The notes beneath the pieces were generated by a model. It worked only from the letters and a program-made list of their open reading frames with translations, was not told the DNA's origin and searched no databases. A program made the translations under genes and the position numbers. Positions 8,906-16,803 of a stretch of 64,000 nucleotides of DNA are shown in pieces. How positions within the stretch are numbered: position 1 is the first letter of the stretch; each line of letters opens with the position of its first letter. Source of the DNA: Cypionkella aquatica (lineage in GTDB: Bacteria > Pseudomonadota > Alphaproteobacteria > Rhodobacterales > Rhodobacteraceae); contig NZ_BSPP01000004.1 of assembly GCF_030161095.1 (NCBI RefSeq), positions 372,001 through 436,000 on the forward strand, given 5' to 3'.

Positions 8906-9858
8906 TTCACCAGACCGATTTCTTTCAGGATTGTGGTGGTGGATTCGACGTCCTTGGCCAGCTGCGCGTCAAAGTCGGCACCAGCAAGGTAAGTGTCAGC
9001 CCAGCCTTTGGTTTCCAGCATGGACTTCCAGCCTGCCGACTGGACCATCTTGTCGATATCCGCCGAAACCGCTGCCTTCTGTTCAGCCGACAGACCCGGA
9101 GCCGCCGCCACCATGCGCCAGTTTTGCACATTCACGTCATAGCCGGATTCGATCAGCGTCGGCGCATCAGTGCCAACCCATTTGTCCGCGGTGGACACGG
9201 CAAGGATACGCATGGTGCCAGCCTCGACCTGCGGCAGGAATTCACCCACGCCCGAGATACCAACGGTGACTTGGTTGCCAAGGATTGCCGCCAAAGCTTC
9301 ACCACCGCCAGAGAAAGCGACGTAGTTGATCTTGGTCGGATCGACGCCCGCTGCCTTGGCCAAAAGGCCAACAGTGATATGGTCAACACCGCCCGCCGAA
9401 CCGCCAGCCCAAGACACCGACCCTGGGTCGGCCTTCATCATATCAACCAGTTCATTGATGTTCTGGATCGGCGAAGCTGCCGAAACCGCGATGGCCACCG
9501 CTTCGCCGGTCAGCCGCGCGATTGGGGTGACATCGGCCAAAGACACCGGCGAGTCGTTGTTCAGGATTGCGCCAACCATCACATAGCCGCCGACGATCAA
9601 CTGGCTGGGATCACCTGCCGAGGTCGAAGCGAATTGCGCAAGGCCAACCGTGCCGCCAGCGCCGGGGACGTTTTGCACCTGAACGGAAGGCGAGATGCCT
9701 TCGGTTTGCAAAACTTCTTGCATCGAACGTGCGGTGCTGTCCCAACCGCCGCCGGGGGCCGCTGGCGCCATGATCATGTAATCGGTCGCCAAGGCTGGGG
9801 CTGCGAAGCCTGTCACCAAGGCAGCCGCAAAAGCCGCGCTCAAAAGCGTGTGTTTCAT
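8902..9858 (-). CDS. tctC: Tripartite tricarboxylate transporter, periplasmic binding protein TctC
   Basis: Periplasmic substrate-binding protein of the TTT (Bug) family, 318 residues. Start at 9858, preceded by GGGAGGAG seven bases upstream, giving the signal peptide MKHTLLSAAFAAALVTGFAAPALA with cleavage before TDYM. The segments APAAPGGGWDSTARSMQ and VQNVPGAGGTVGLAQF are the hallmark carboxylate-binding loops, and SVSWAGGSAGGVDH and VNYVAFSGGGEALAAILG lie in the second lobe. First gene of tctCBA; an inverted repeat overlapping a TTGACA lies about 95 bases upstream. An orphan binding-protein gene and a TctDE-like sensor pair are immediately upstream. Confidence 0.94.
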   Translation of the reverse strand: MKHTLLSAAFAAALVTGFAAPALATDYMIMAPAAPGGGWDSTARSMQEVLQTEGISPSVQVQNVPGAGGTVGLAQFASTSAGDPSQLIVGGYVMVGAILNNDSPVSLADVTPIARLTGEAVAIAVSAASPIQNINELVDMMKADPGSVSWAGGSAGGVDHITVGLLAKAAGVDPTKINYVAFSGGGEALAAILGNQVTVGISGVGEFLPQVEAGTMRILAVSTADKWVGTDAPTLIESGYDVNVQNWRMVAAAPGLSAEQKAAVSADIDKMVQSAGWKSMLETKGWADTYLAGADFDAQLAKDVESTTTILKEIGLVK

Positions 9859-9951
9859 TCTGATTCTCCTCCCAAAGCACGGATTTTCGTGCCGAATTTT
9901 TGGGTCGGCACCTCCTCGTGCCATCCCTGATGCGAACTTCATCATATATTC

Positions 9952-9969
9952 CTGTCAACAAGCTGACAG
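9952..9969 (-). promoter_or_regulatory. Inverted repeat CTGTCA-N6-TGACAG with a TTGACA box upstream of tctC
   Basis: A perfect 6+6 inverted repeat between the orphan binding-protein stop and tctC. On the minus strand its inner edge reads TTGACA, a candidate -35 box; no good -10 follows, which would suit an activator-dependent promoter. Candidate binding site for the TctD-like regulator. Confidence 0.4.
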
Positions 9970-9971
9970 TA

Positions 9972-11036
9972 TTAATTCAACCCCAGTGCGCCGCGCCACA
10001 ATCCATAGATCCGCCGTCGTTTTGCCTGATCCAGATAAACCAGAACGCCGGGGCTGACTGCAACCGGGCGCAGTTGATCGCCCAAGGCGGCCTGCATGGC
10101 TTGGGCCGAATTTGCACCGGACACCTCAAGGCTGACGGCGGGCAGGCGCAGCTTTTCTGACAGCAGGGTTTGACCCTCGACGCTCATCAAAAACGCCAAA
10201 AAAGCGCGGCCCAGATCGGGTGACGCAGCGGCGCGCGGCACCACCGCCACCCGCGACACCACCACGGTGAAGTCGCGCAGCAGCACCAGCCCCAGATCGG
10301 GGTGCGCCCGCACCTGATCGGCCGCGTAAGAGCCAAGGATGTTATATCCCAGCATCAGCCGGCCGTCCGCCACACGGTCGATGATATCCTGACTGGTGGG
10401 AAAGGTCTGCAAGCCTGCGGCAGCCATCACCCGCAACAAGGCCCAGATATCGGGGAAATGTTCGACATCGCGCGCTAGGAACAGGTAGCCCACCGCCGAG
10501 CGTTCAATGTCATAGGTACCGATGATGCCTGCCATATCCGGGGGCGTGCTGCGCAGCCAGTCCATAAGCTCTAGCCGCGATTGTGGTGGGCCGTGGGGAA
10601 AGCTGGGCTTATGATAGACCAGAACTCCCGGCTCAAAGGTCAGTGCAAAAGCAGTGTTTTGCCAGTTTGCCCAATCTGGCCAACGGCTGGCTTCGGGCAC
10701 TTCGACGGGTTGGGCATAGCCGTCATTCGCTAGCTTGATCTGCATATCCATCGCAGAGGAAAACGCAAAGTCGGCGGTGGGCAGGCCTGCATCGGTTTCG
10801 GTGATGATACGGGCGGCAATGTCGCCAGCCAGCAGATCGACATAGCGGACAGCGACATTCGCATGATGGCTTTGAAAGGCAGCAATGAGCGGCGCGGCAA
10901 GCCGGTTGTCCAAGGTGGAATAGATCAGCAGGGTTTGATCGGCGGGGCCACTGAGCGGTGGATAGATCACTTCCTCCGCCAGCGCGGGGGCCGCCGCCAT
11001 GGCGCTGAACAGGATCAGGGCAAGGATTTTGCACAT
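9972..11036 (-). CDS. Orphan periplasmic binding protein (ferric-iron/phosphoglycerate-type fold), possible co-sensor
   Basis: Extracellular solute-binding protein of 354 residues. Start at ATG 11036, which gives the signal peptide MCKILALILFSAMAAAPALA; a GTG at 11069 is possible. The opening LLIYSTLDNRLAAPLIAAFQSHHANVAVRYVDL and the LANDGYAQPVE, FEPGVLVYHK and MLGYNILGSYA segments are typical of family 1/Fe3+-type binding proteins. No permease or ATPase gene accompanies it. It is divergent from the tctD-like gene (94 bases) and lies upstream of tctC on the same strand. That position suggests a periplasmic co-sensor for the TctE-like kinase, as PgtC and HptA do elsewhere; a transport role is the alternative. 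Confidence 0.8.
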   Translation of the reverse strand: MCKILALILFSAMAAAPALAEEVIYPPLSGPADQTLLIYSTLDNRLAAPLIAAFQSHHANVAVRYVDLLAGDIAARIITETDAGLPTADFAFSSAMDMQIKLANDGYAQPVEVPEASRWPDWANWQNTAFALTFEPGVLVYHKPSFPHGPPQSRLELMDWLRSTPPDMAGIIGTYDIERSAVGYLFLARDVEHFPDIWALLRVMAAAGLQTFPTSQDIIDRVADGRLMLGYNILGSYAADQVRAHPDLGLVLLRDFTVVVSRVAVVPRAAASPDLGRAFLAFLMSVEGQTLLSEKLRLPAVSLEVSGANSAQAMQAALGDQLRPVAVSPGVLVYLDQAKRRRIYGLWRGALGLN

Positions 11037-11130
11037 CCCGCAAGCTTGCCCGATGCAAGCGCGGTTCACAACTGCGGGCTTTCAGCCTAGCGTGGCCCGG
11101 GTGCCAAGCGGAAGCTAAGGGAGGGTTGCG

Positions 11131-11799
11131 ATGCGTTTGCTGGTGGTTGAAGACGATCTGCCCTTGGCCGAAGCGCTGACCACGCTTTTGACTTCGTCCG
11201 GCTATGCGGTGGATTGCGTGCATGATGGAGCGTCAGGTGAGGCTTTGGCCGCCGCCGAGCAGTTTGATCTGGTTATCCTTGATCTAAATCTGCCGCAGAT
11301 GGATGGCATTGCGGTGCTGAACGAGATGCGGGCGCGGGATAATGCGGCGGCGGTGATGATATTGACCGCGCGCGGGGCTGCGGAGGACCGGGTGCGCGGC
11401 CTCGATTTCGGCGCCGATGACTACATGACCAAACCGTTCGACGTGCGCGAGTTCGAGGCGCGGGTGCGATCCTTGTTGCGCCGTCAGGCTGGGCTGCGAT
11501 CTGCCAAGGTCAGCTTGGGTGAGATCACCTTGGATCTGACATCGCGGCAATTTTTTGCCTCAGATCAACCGCTTGATCTGCCGCCCCGCGAACGTGCCTT
11601 GTTGGAGCTGCTGTTAACGCGGGCCGGTAAGGTGGTGACGAAAGAGGCAATCGTGCAATCGCTGACTTCGCTAGACGATATGCTGTCTGACAATGCAATC
11701 GAGCAATATATCTCGCGCTTGCGGCGCAGAATCGCGCCCTATGGTCTGGGTCTGCGGACGGTGCGCGGTATTGGCTATCTGCTGGAAAAGGCCAGCTAG
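11131..11799 (+). CDS. tctD: OmpR-family response regulator, TctD-like
   Basis: Transcriptional response regulator, 222 residues. Receiver: acidic pocket VVEDD (residues 5-9), phosphoacceptor Asp51 in VILDLNLPQMDG, Thr in MILTARG and Lys in DYMTKPF. Output: OmpR winged helix from about residue 125 (LGEITLDLTSRQFFASDQPLDLPPRERALLELLL), ending YISRLRRRIAPYGLGLRTVRGIGYLLE. The site AAGGGAGGG precedes the ATG. The kinase gene starts three bases after its stop. Proximity to tctCBA makes control of that operon likely; this is inference from the TctDE/BctDE systems. Confidence 0.9.
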   Translation: MRLLVVEDDLPLAEALTTLLTSSGYAVDCVHDGASGEALAAAEQFDLVILDLNLPQMDGIAVLNEMRARDNAAAVMILTARGAAEDRVRGLDFGADDYMTKPFDVREFEARVRSLLRRQAGLRSAKVSLGEITLDLTSRQFFASDQPLDLPPRERALLELLLTRAGKVVTKEAIVQSLTSLDDMLSDNAIEQYISRLRRRIAPYGLGLRTVRGIGYLLEKAS

Positions 11800-11802
11800 C
11801 GA

Positions 11803-13212
11803 ATGATGCGCTATTCGCTAAAGCCATATTCCTTGCGGCGGCGGCTGTTGCTGTGGTTGTTTCTGGCCACCGCTGCGATTGGCCTGCTGGCGCTGGTGGA
11901 CACTTGGCGGGAGGCGTTGCGCACCGCACAAAGCGTGTCGGATCGGGTGCTGATCGGATCAGCCCTTGCGATTGCCGAGCGGGTGACGGTGGACCAATCC
12001 GGCGTGCTGGAAGTTGATATTCCGTATTCATCGCTCGAAATGCTGACCTCCACCGCGCAGGATAAAGTGTTTTACCGCGTGGATGGTCCGGTGGGGCACT
12101 TTCTGACCGGGTATCAGGATTTGGCGGTGAATGGCAGTGCTACGGACACCATTGCCTTTGCCGATGGCCGCCACCAAGCGGTGGATATTCGCAGCGCCAC
12201 CCTGCGGCGCGAGGTGTCCACCGGCGAACGCTCGATCGCGTTCAGCGTGACGGTGGCGGAATCAACGCTGGCGCGGGCGGCCTTGGCGCGGGCGATTTTG
12301 TTACGCTCGGCCGTGCGGCTGGCGGCCTTGATTCTGGGCGTTGCCGGGATCGTCTGGATCGGGGTGACTTTGGCTTTGCGCCCTCTGGACCGATTGGGTG
12401 CGATCATTGCCGAACGCTCGCCCAGCGATCTGCGCCCGGTGACGGCAGATACGCCGCAAGAGGTTGAGGCGTTGGTGCGGGCGATCAACAGCTTTATGAT
12501 CCGACTGGATACCGCACTTGCAGCACTGCGCAACTTTACCGGCAATGCCAGCCACCAATTGCGCACGCCCTTGGCGGTGGTGCGGACGCAGCTTGCGCTA
12601 ATCGAACGGAGCGCCAGTCCCGATCAAACCACCGAAGCCACCAACAAAGCCAAAACCGCGTTAGAGCGGGCCGAGCGGGTGGTGGCGCAGTTGCTGGTGC
12701 TGGCACGCGTCGATGCGGCCAGTGGGGCTGCCGCGTTGCAGCCTATCAACATTGTGGCCATCGCCAAAGAACTGACTGCCGAACTGGTGCCCGAGGCGCT
12801 GATGCAACAGATCGACCTTGGCTATGAAGGCGAGGACGAGGCTTTGGTCATGGCAGAGCCGGTGCTGCTGGCTGAATTGCTGAAAAACCTTTTGAACAAT
12901 GCCATCGCATACGCGGGGCGTGGGGCGGTCGTTACGGTTTGGGTGCGACGCGCAGCGCAAACGGTTGTGCTGGAGGTTGAGGACAACGGCCCAGGCTTGT
13001 CGCCTGACCAGATGGAACGGGCGATGCTGCGCAAGCGGGGTGTGCCCATGCGCGCGCAAGCCATGCTGAAAGATCAGGATGCGGGGCATGGTCTTGGTTT
13101 GGCGATCACTTCGGAAATCGCCAGCCTTTTCGCAGCGGATGTGCTGTTTGAAAACCGACAAGACGTCAGCGGCTTGCGTGCCAAAGTCAGCTTTCCAGCC
13201 ATAGGTGCGTAG
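11803..13212 (+). CDS. tctE: Sensor histidine kinase, TctE-like
   Basis: Membrane histidine kinase of 469 residues. First helix at about 15-33 (LLLWLFLATAAIGLLALVD), a periplasmic region to about residue 165, second helix about 170-190 (LAALILGVAGIVWIGVTLAL), then a HAMP-like linker. His251 lies in NASHQLRTPL; the ATPase region shows the N box (LLKNLLNNAIAYA), G1 (DNGPGL) and G2 (GHGLGLAI). The periplasmic part begins like the TctE N-terminal domain (REALRTAQSVSDRVLIGSALAIAERV). Two adjacent ATG codons are possible starts. It forms an operon with the response-regulator gene. Confidence 0.9.
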   Translation: MMRYSLKPYSLRRRLLLWLFLATAAIGLLALVDTWREALRTAQSVSDRVLIGSALAIAERVTVDQSGVLEVDIPYSSLEMLTSTAQDKVFYRVDGPVGHFLTGYQDLAVNGSATDTIAFADGRHQAVDIRSATLRREVSTGERSIAFSVTVAESTLARAALARAILLRSAVRLAALILGVAGIVWIGVTLALRPLDRLGAIIAERSPSDLRPVTADTPQEVEALVRAINSFMIRLDTALAALRNFTGNASHQLRTPLAVVRTQLALIERSASPDQTTEATNKAKTALERAERVVAQLLVLARVDAASGAAALQPINIVAIAKELTAELVPEALMQQIDLGYEGEDEALVMAEPVLLAELLKNLLNNAIAYAGRGAVVTVWVRRAAQTVVLEVEDNGPGLSPDQMERAMLRKRGVPMRAQAMLKDQDAGHGLGLAITSEIASLFAADVLFENRQDVSGLRAKVSFPAIGA

Positions 13213-13396
13213 GCCAGTCTTGGTGCCTAAAATTCTGTGAATAAGATGGGCCGCTCGCGCCGTATTCCCTCTTGTCATCGGCTGGCCCTTGGTAAAATTA
13301 ACCAATATGAAACCATTTCCCTTCAATCTAGAGTTGCTGACAAAAGCTGTCGGATAAAATAGACCGTCTTCATCCTAAGATTGCAGCGAGGACCAA

Positions 13397-14260
13397 ATGC
13401 GATTGTATGCCGCCATGTCTCGGATTTTCCCAGCCAGCTTTCTGGCAAAGGTGTTTCTGGTGACATTTCTCGGAATCCACGTGCCGCTGCTTGCGCTTGG
13501 CTTTTGGGCGATCAAGTCAAATGGGGGGCCTTTGGCGCATATTGGGCCATTGTTGGTGGCGTTGGTTGCGACATTGGTGGGCACAGTGCTGACGCTCTGG
13601 GCGTTGCATGCCATCCTGCGCCCGGTATTCCTGACCGAAGCCGCTTTGCGCAACTATGAAGCAACCGGGAAAACGATGCCGCTGCCACAGGGCTACGGCG
13701 ATCAAGTTGGTCGGCTGATGGAGGCTACAAACCGGTTAATCCTGTCAGTGGAATGGCAAATCGACGATTCTCGCCGCAAATCAGAAACCGATTCGCTGAC
13801 CGGCCTTTTGAACAGGCGCGGGTTTGAGCGTCGTATGCCCAAGCAGCTGCGCGGGGCTTTGTTGATTGGCGATGTAGATGCGTTCAAATCTATCAATGAC
13901 CGGCATGGCCATGCCGAGGGCGACCGGGTTCTGGCGAAAATTGCGGAATTGTTCAGCAAATCGGTCCGTGCAGGCGATCTGGTGTCGCGGTTTGGTGGCG
14001 ACGAGTTTCTGATTTATCTGCCAGACGTCGATAGCGCTCAGGCAACCACGACGGCCCAGCGGCTGCGCCAAGCCGTGCAGAACCATATTTGGGGCGACGA
14101 TCTGGCGGTTTCAGTGACGATTGGCGTGGCGGTTGCCCCGAATGGTGCCGATCTGAACACGTTGTTCAAACAAGCAGATGCGTTGCTGTATGAATCAAAA
14201 TCGCGCGTTGATCATGCCAGTCATGACGGCGCTGTGAACATGGGTGGTTTACGGCACTAA
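13397..14260 (+). CDS. Membrane diguanylate cyclase (GGDEF domain)
   Basis: Makes cyclic di-GMP from two GTP. 287 residues: two hydrophobic segments (about 10-38 and 48-78), a short linker, then a GGDEF domain from about residue 125 (DSLTGLLNRRGFE). The active-site motif is intact (FGGDEF, Gly200-Phe204). An RAGD motif five residues before it is the canonical inhibitory I-site, so product feedback inhibition is expected. No sensory domain beyond the membrane helices is visible. GAGGA precedes the ATG. It stands alone between the tctE-like gene and a minus-strand gene. Confidence 0.92.
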   Translation: MRLYAAMSRIFPASFLAKVFLVTFLGIHVPLLALGFWAIKSNGGPLAHIGPLLVALVATLVGTVLTLWALHAILRPVFLTEAALRNYEATGKTMPLPQGYGDQVGRLMEATNRLILSVEWQIDDSRRKSETDSLTGLLNRRGFERRMPKQLRGALLIGDVDAFKSINDRHGHAEGDRVLAKIAELFSKSVRAGDLVSRFGGDEFLIYLPDVDSAQATTTAQRLRQAVQNHIWGDDLAVSVTIGVAVAPNGADLNTLFKQADALLYESKSRVDHASHDGAVNMGGLRH

Positions 14261-14359
14261 GCCGCGCGGAGTGGTGTTTGACTAGCCCAGCCCGATGCGC
14301 ATGTCGCCGCTTATGAGGTTGTCAACGCTAAGCCGCTGTCAAATGAAGCGACCCGATTG

Positions 14360-14998
14360 CTAGACAGTTCGATCAGGCGTTTTAATATCGCGGCGGGCAG
14401 TGATACGTGCAGCGCGCGTGGCCCCGGTATCTTGTTGGTACAAACTTTCGGCTTCCTCGCCCGGGTGAGGCTTGATCAGCGGATGATGTGGGACAGAGAC
14501 CAGTGCAGCCTCGATCGCTGCCTGATCACCCTGCGCCGCGCGCACGCTAACGGCCACATGTCCGCGTCGCATCGCCTCTGAAAACACCGGGGCATCATCG
14601 GCGGCAAGGCCAAGATCGACAAGCGCGCCGACGGCACCGCCCGCGAACGCACCGCCCGCCGCCCCTACGGCGGTTGCCGCAAGCCAACCTGCAGCCACAA
14701 TCGGGCCAACACCCGGGATTGCAAGCATGCCCAAACCGGCGAGCAGGCCAGCACCGCCACCGATCGCTGCCCCAATCCCAGCGCCAGCTGTCGTGACGGT
14801 GGCGTCGGTATCGGCCGCCTCGTTGGTCGCAATCCCCGTCAACGGATCGTAGCTGGTCTGAAGTGTGTGTTGGTGCAGGATCGCTTCATTGCCCAGCAAA
14901 GACACCTCTACCCCCGGCAGACCCAATGCGATGACGGCATCCTTCGCGGCCAAGGCACTGTCATAGTCATCGTATACTCTGGTGATGATGATTGGCAT
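14360..14998 (-). CDS. Hypothetical protein with glycine-rich membrane hairpin (general-stress-protein-like)
   Basis: 212 residues from the ATG at 14998, chosen because CAGGAAA lies just upstream; an ATG at 15010 is an alternative. The N terminus (MPIIITRVYDDYDSALAAKDAVIALG) resembles the ferredoxin-like start of general stress protein 17M relatives. The middle (about 70-135) is a glycine/alanine-rich zipper that could cross the membrane twice. A polar C terminus follows, with a second small fold (HVAVSVRAAQGDQAAIEAAL). Function unknown; membrane stress or structural roles are guesses. Alone on its strand, convergent with the diguanylate cyclase gene. Confidence 0.7.
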   Translation of the reverse strand: MPIIITRVYDDYDSALAAKDAVIALGLPGVEVSLLGNEAILHQHTLQTSYDPLTGIATNEAADTDATVTTAGAGIGAAIGGGAGLLAGLGMLAIPGVGPIVAAGWLAATAVGAAGGAFAGGAVGALVDLGLAADDAPVFSEAMRRGHVAVSVRAAQGDQAAIEAALVSVPHHPLIKPHPGEEAESLYQQDTGATRAARITARRDIKTPDRTV

Positions 14999-15054
14999 GC
15001 TTTCCTGCATTTCACGAAACTGTCCAAGCAGTGGCGCGCGATCAGATGGTCAGG

Positions 15055-15363
15055 TCAGTGGGTCGAAGTGGTAATTGGGTTGGCGATCACATTGCCTTTG
15101 TAATCTACGGCAACCGAAACATCGGCAGCCTCGCGCTTGCCAACACCGCGCCAAATACCTTTTTCGTCCAAGATCAGCACCGACACGCTGGTCAAGTTGG
15201 ACGCCTGCGCGCGGTTCTGCGCCTGCACTTGGGTAAAGCTGTTTGCGCCTTCAAGCGGTGCGTTGATTTCTGGCGTCGTCGAGACGCCAGTTTGCGCAAG
15301 GGCACCCGTCGCAAGGGCTGCAGCCAAAATGCCGCCAAACATCGTCAGCTTATGTCCGTACAT
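15055..15363 (-). CDS. Small exported protein of unknown function
   Basis: 102 residues from the ATG at 15363, chosen for the CAGGAGA seven bases upstream and the signal peptide MYGHKLTMFGGILAAALATGALAQ. The mature part is about 78 residues; its second half (SVSVLILDEKGIWRGVGKREAADVSVAVDYKGNVIANPI) reads as a small beta barrel, distantly like PRC-barrel sequences. No catalytic motif. It lies 56 bases from the upstream gene on the same strand and could share a transcript with it. Confidence 0.65.
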   Translation of the reverse strand: MYGHKLTMFGGILAAALATGALAQTGVSTTPEINAPLEGANSFTQVQAQNRAQASNLTSVSVLILDEKGIWRGVGKREAADVSVAVDYKGNVIANPITTSTH

Positions 15364-15555
15364 GGTATTTCTCCTGCGAAGGTATGAACGATGCACCGTA
15401 TCACCGCGTTGTTTCATTAACGCGGGCGCTGCGATCTTGGTTCCATGCAGCTGCCACTTGTCAAAGTTCATCCTTTATACATAGGCCTTGCAATGCGGAG
15501 TAATTTTCATATTAGACTAAATCGGGCGCTTGCCCCGAAAGAGCGGAGCTGACGA

Positions 15556-16740
15556 GTGACAGATGATTTGGGTTTGCCGAGCCAGAACAGCCTGGAGGTT
15601 GATCGCATTCAGCGCATTGACCAGGCTTCGGTTATTCTGGATGCGTGTTGTCGGCTGACAGGTATGGGATTTTGTGCAATTGCGCGGGTGACTGATACAA
15701 AGTGGCTGACATGTGCGGCGCTGGATCATGTTCAATTTGGCCTGAAACCCGGCGATGAATTGCCGCTGCACACCACGATCTGCGATGAGATCCGCGAACA
15801 TCGGCAGGTCGTGGTGATTGATGATGTCTGTCTCGATCCGCATTACCGCGACCATCACACGCCAAAGACCTATGGCTTGGGCAGCTACATCTCAGTGCCG
15901 ATCATTTTGCAGGATGGCAGCTTTTTCGGCACCCTTTGCGCCATCGACACCCAACCTCACAAAATCAACACTCCCGAGATTATTGGCATCTTTAAGATGT
16001 TCGCAGATCTGATCGCGGCACAGTTGAATGCGCAGGATACTGTCGAGAAAACCACCCGCGCCTTGGAGGCAGAACGTGAAAATGCCCGGGTGCGCGAAGA
16101 ATTTATCGCCGTCGTTGGCCATGATCTGCGCAATCCTGTGACAGCATTGGCTGCTGGTCTGCGGCTGCTAGAGCGCAATGTTTCGCAGCCCGAGCTTGTG
16201 ACGCGTGAGATGAAGAAGTCGATCTCGCGGATCAATTCGATCATCTCAAACCTGATGGATCTGGCACGCGGCCGCTTGGGGGGTGGCATCCCTGCCAGCA
16301 AAGAGCATGCCGTGCCGCTGAATGATATCATCAACGATGTTGTCAATGAAATCAGGGCGTTTTCGGATCAGGAAATCATCGTGAATTCAACGATTGTCGA
16401 TCCGATTGCTTGTGATGCGCAGCGGATTGCGCAGTTGTTGTCTAATCTGGTGGGCAATGCAGTTGCGCATGGATCGGATGACGCGCCCGTGGTGGTCGCG
16501 GCGGATACACGCGACGACATGCTGACAATCACGGTCAGCAACAAAGGTTCCACGATCCCGCCGGAAGTTTTGGAGGGGCTGTTTCAACCCTTCAAACGCG
16601 GCGCGACCAGCGGCGGCAATGGTCTGGGCCTTGGGCTTTATATCAGTGCCGAGATCGCGCGCGGCCATGGTGGCGCTTTGATTGCGCGCTCTGATGGCGA
16701 GGATATCAGCTTTGCCTTCAGCATGCCGCTGGGCGCATAA
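15556..16740 (+). CDS. Soluble GAF-domain sensor histidine kinase
   Basis: 394 residues, GTG start, no membrane segment. An N-terminal GAF domain (about 20-165; ICDEIREHRQVVVIDDVCLDPHYRDH and SYISVPIILQDGSFFGTLCAIDTQPH) senses a small ligand or redox/light cue. A short helix leads to the dimerisation domain with His189 in VVGHDLRNPV. The ATPase part has an N box (QLLSNLVGNAVAHG) and a G2 motif (GNGLGLGLYIS); the G1 region (VSNKGSTIPPEVL) departs from the usual DNGPGI. No response-regulator gene is adjacent, so the partner is unknown. Confidence 0.88.
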   Translation: MTDDLGLPSQNSLEVDRIQRIDQASVILDACCRLTGMGFCAIARVTDTKWLTCAALDHVQFGLKPGDELPLHTTICDEIREHRQVVVIDDVCLDPHYRDHHTPKTYGLGSYISVPIILQDGSFFGTLCAIDTQPHKINTPEIIGIFKMFADLIAAQLNAQDTVEKTTRALEAERENARVREEFIAVVGHDLRNPVTALAAGLRLLERNVSQPELVTREMKKSISRINSIISNLMDLARGRLGGGIPASKEHAVPLNDIINDVVNEIRAFSDQEIIVNSTIVDPIACDAQRIAQLLSNLVGNAVAHGSDDAPVVVAADTRDDMLTITVSNKGSTIPPEVLEGLFQPFKRGATSGGNGLGLGLYISAEIARGHGGALIARSDGEDISFAFSMPLGA

Positions 16741-16775
16741 GAAAACCCACGCAAGCCACATAGGGCTGCGTGGGT
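16741..16775 (-). terminator. Terminator between the GAF kinase and glucose dehydrogenase genes
   Basis: ACCCACGCA (16745-16753) pairs with TGCGTGGGT (16767-16775); on the minus strand the stem is followed by TTTTC. It best serves the minus-strand dehydrogenase gene but can act on both convergent transcripts. Confidence 0.65.
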
Positions 16776-16803
16776 CTGCCATCTTGCGATGGGTGGCTTT
16801 GGG

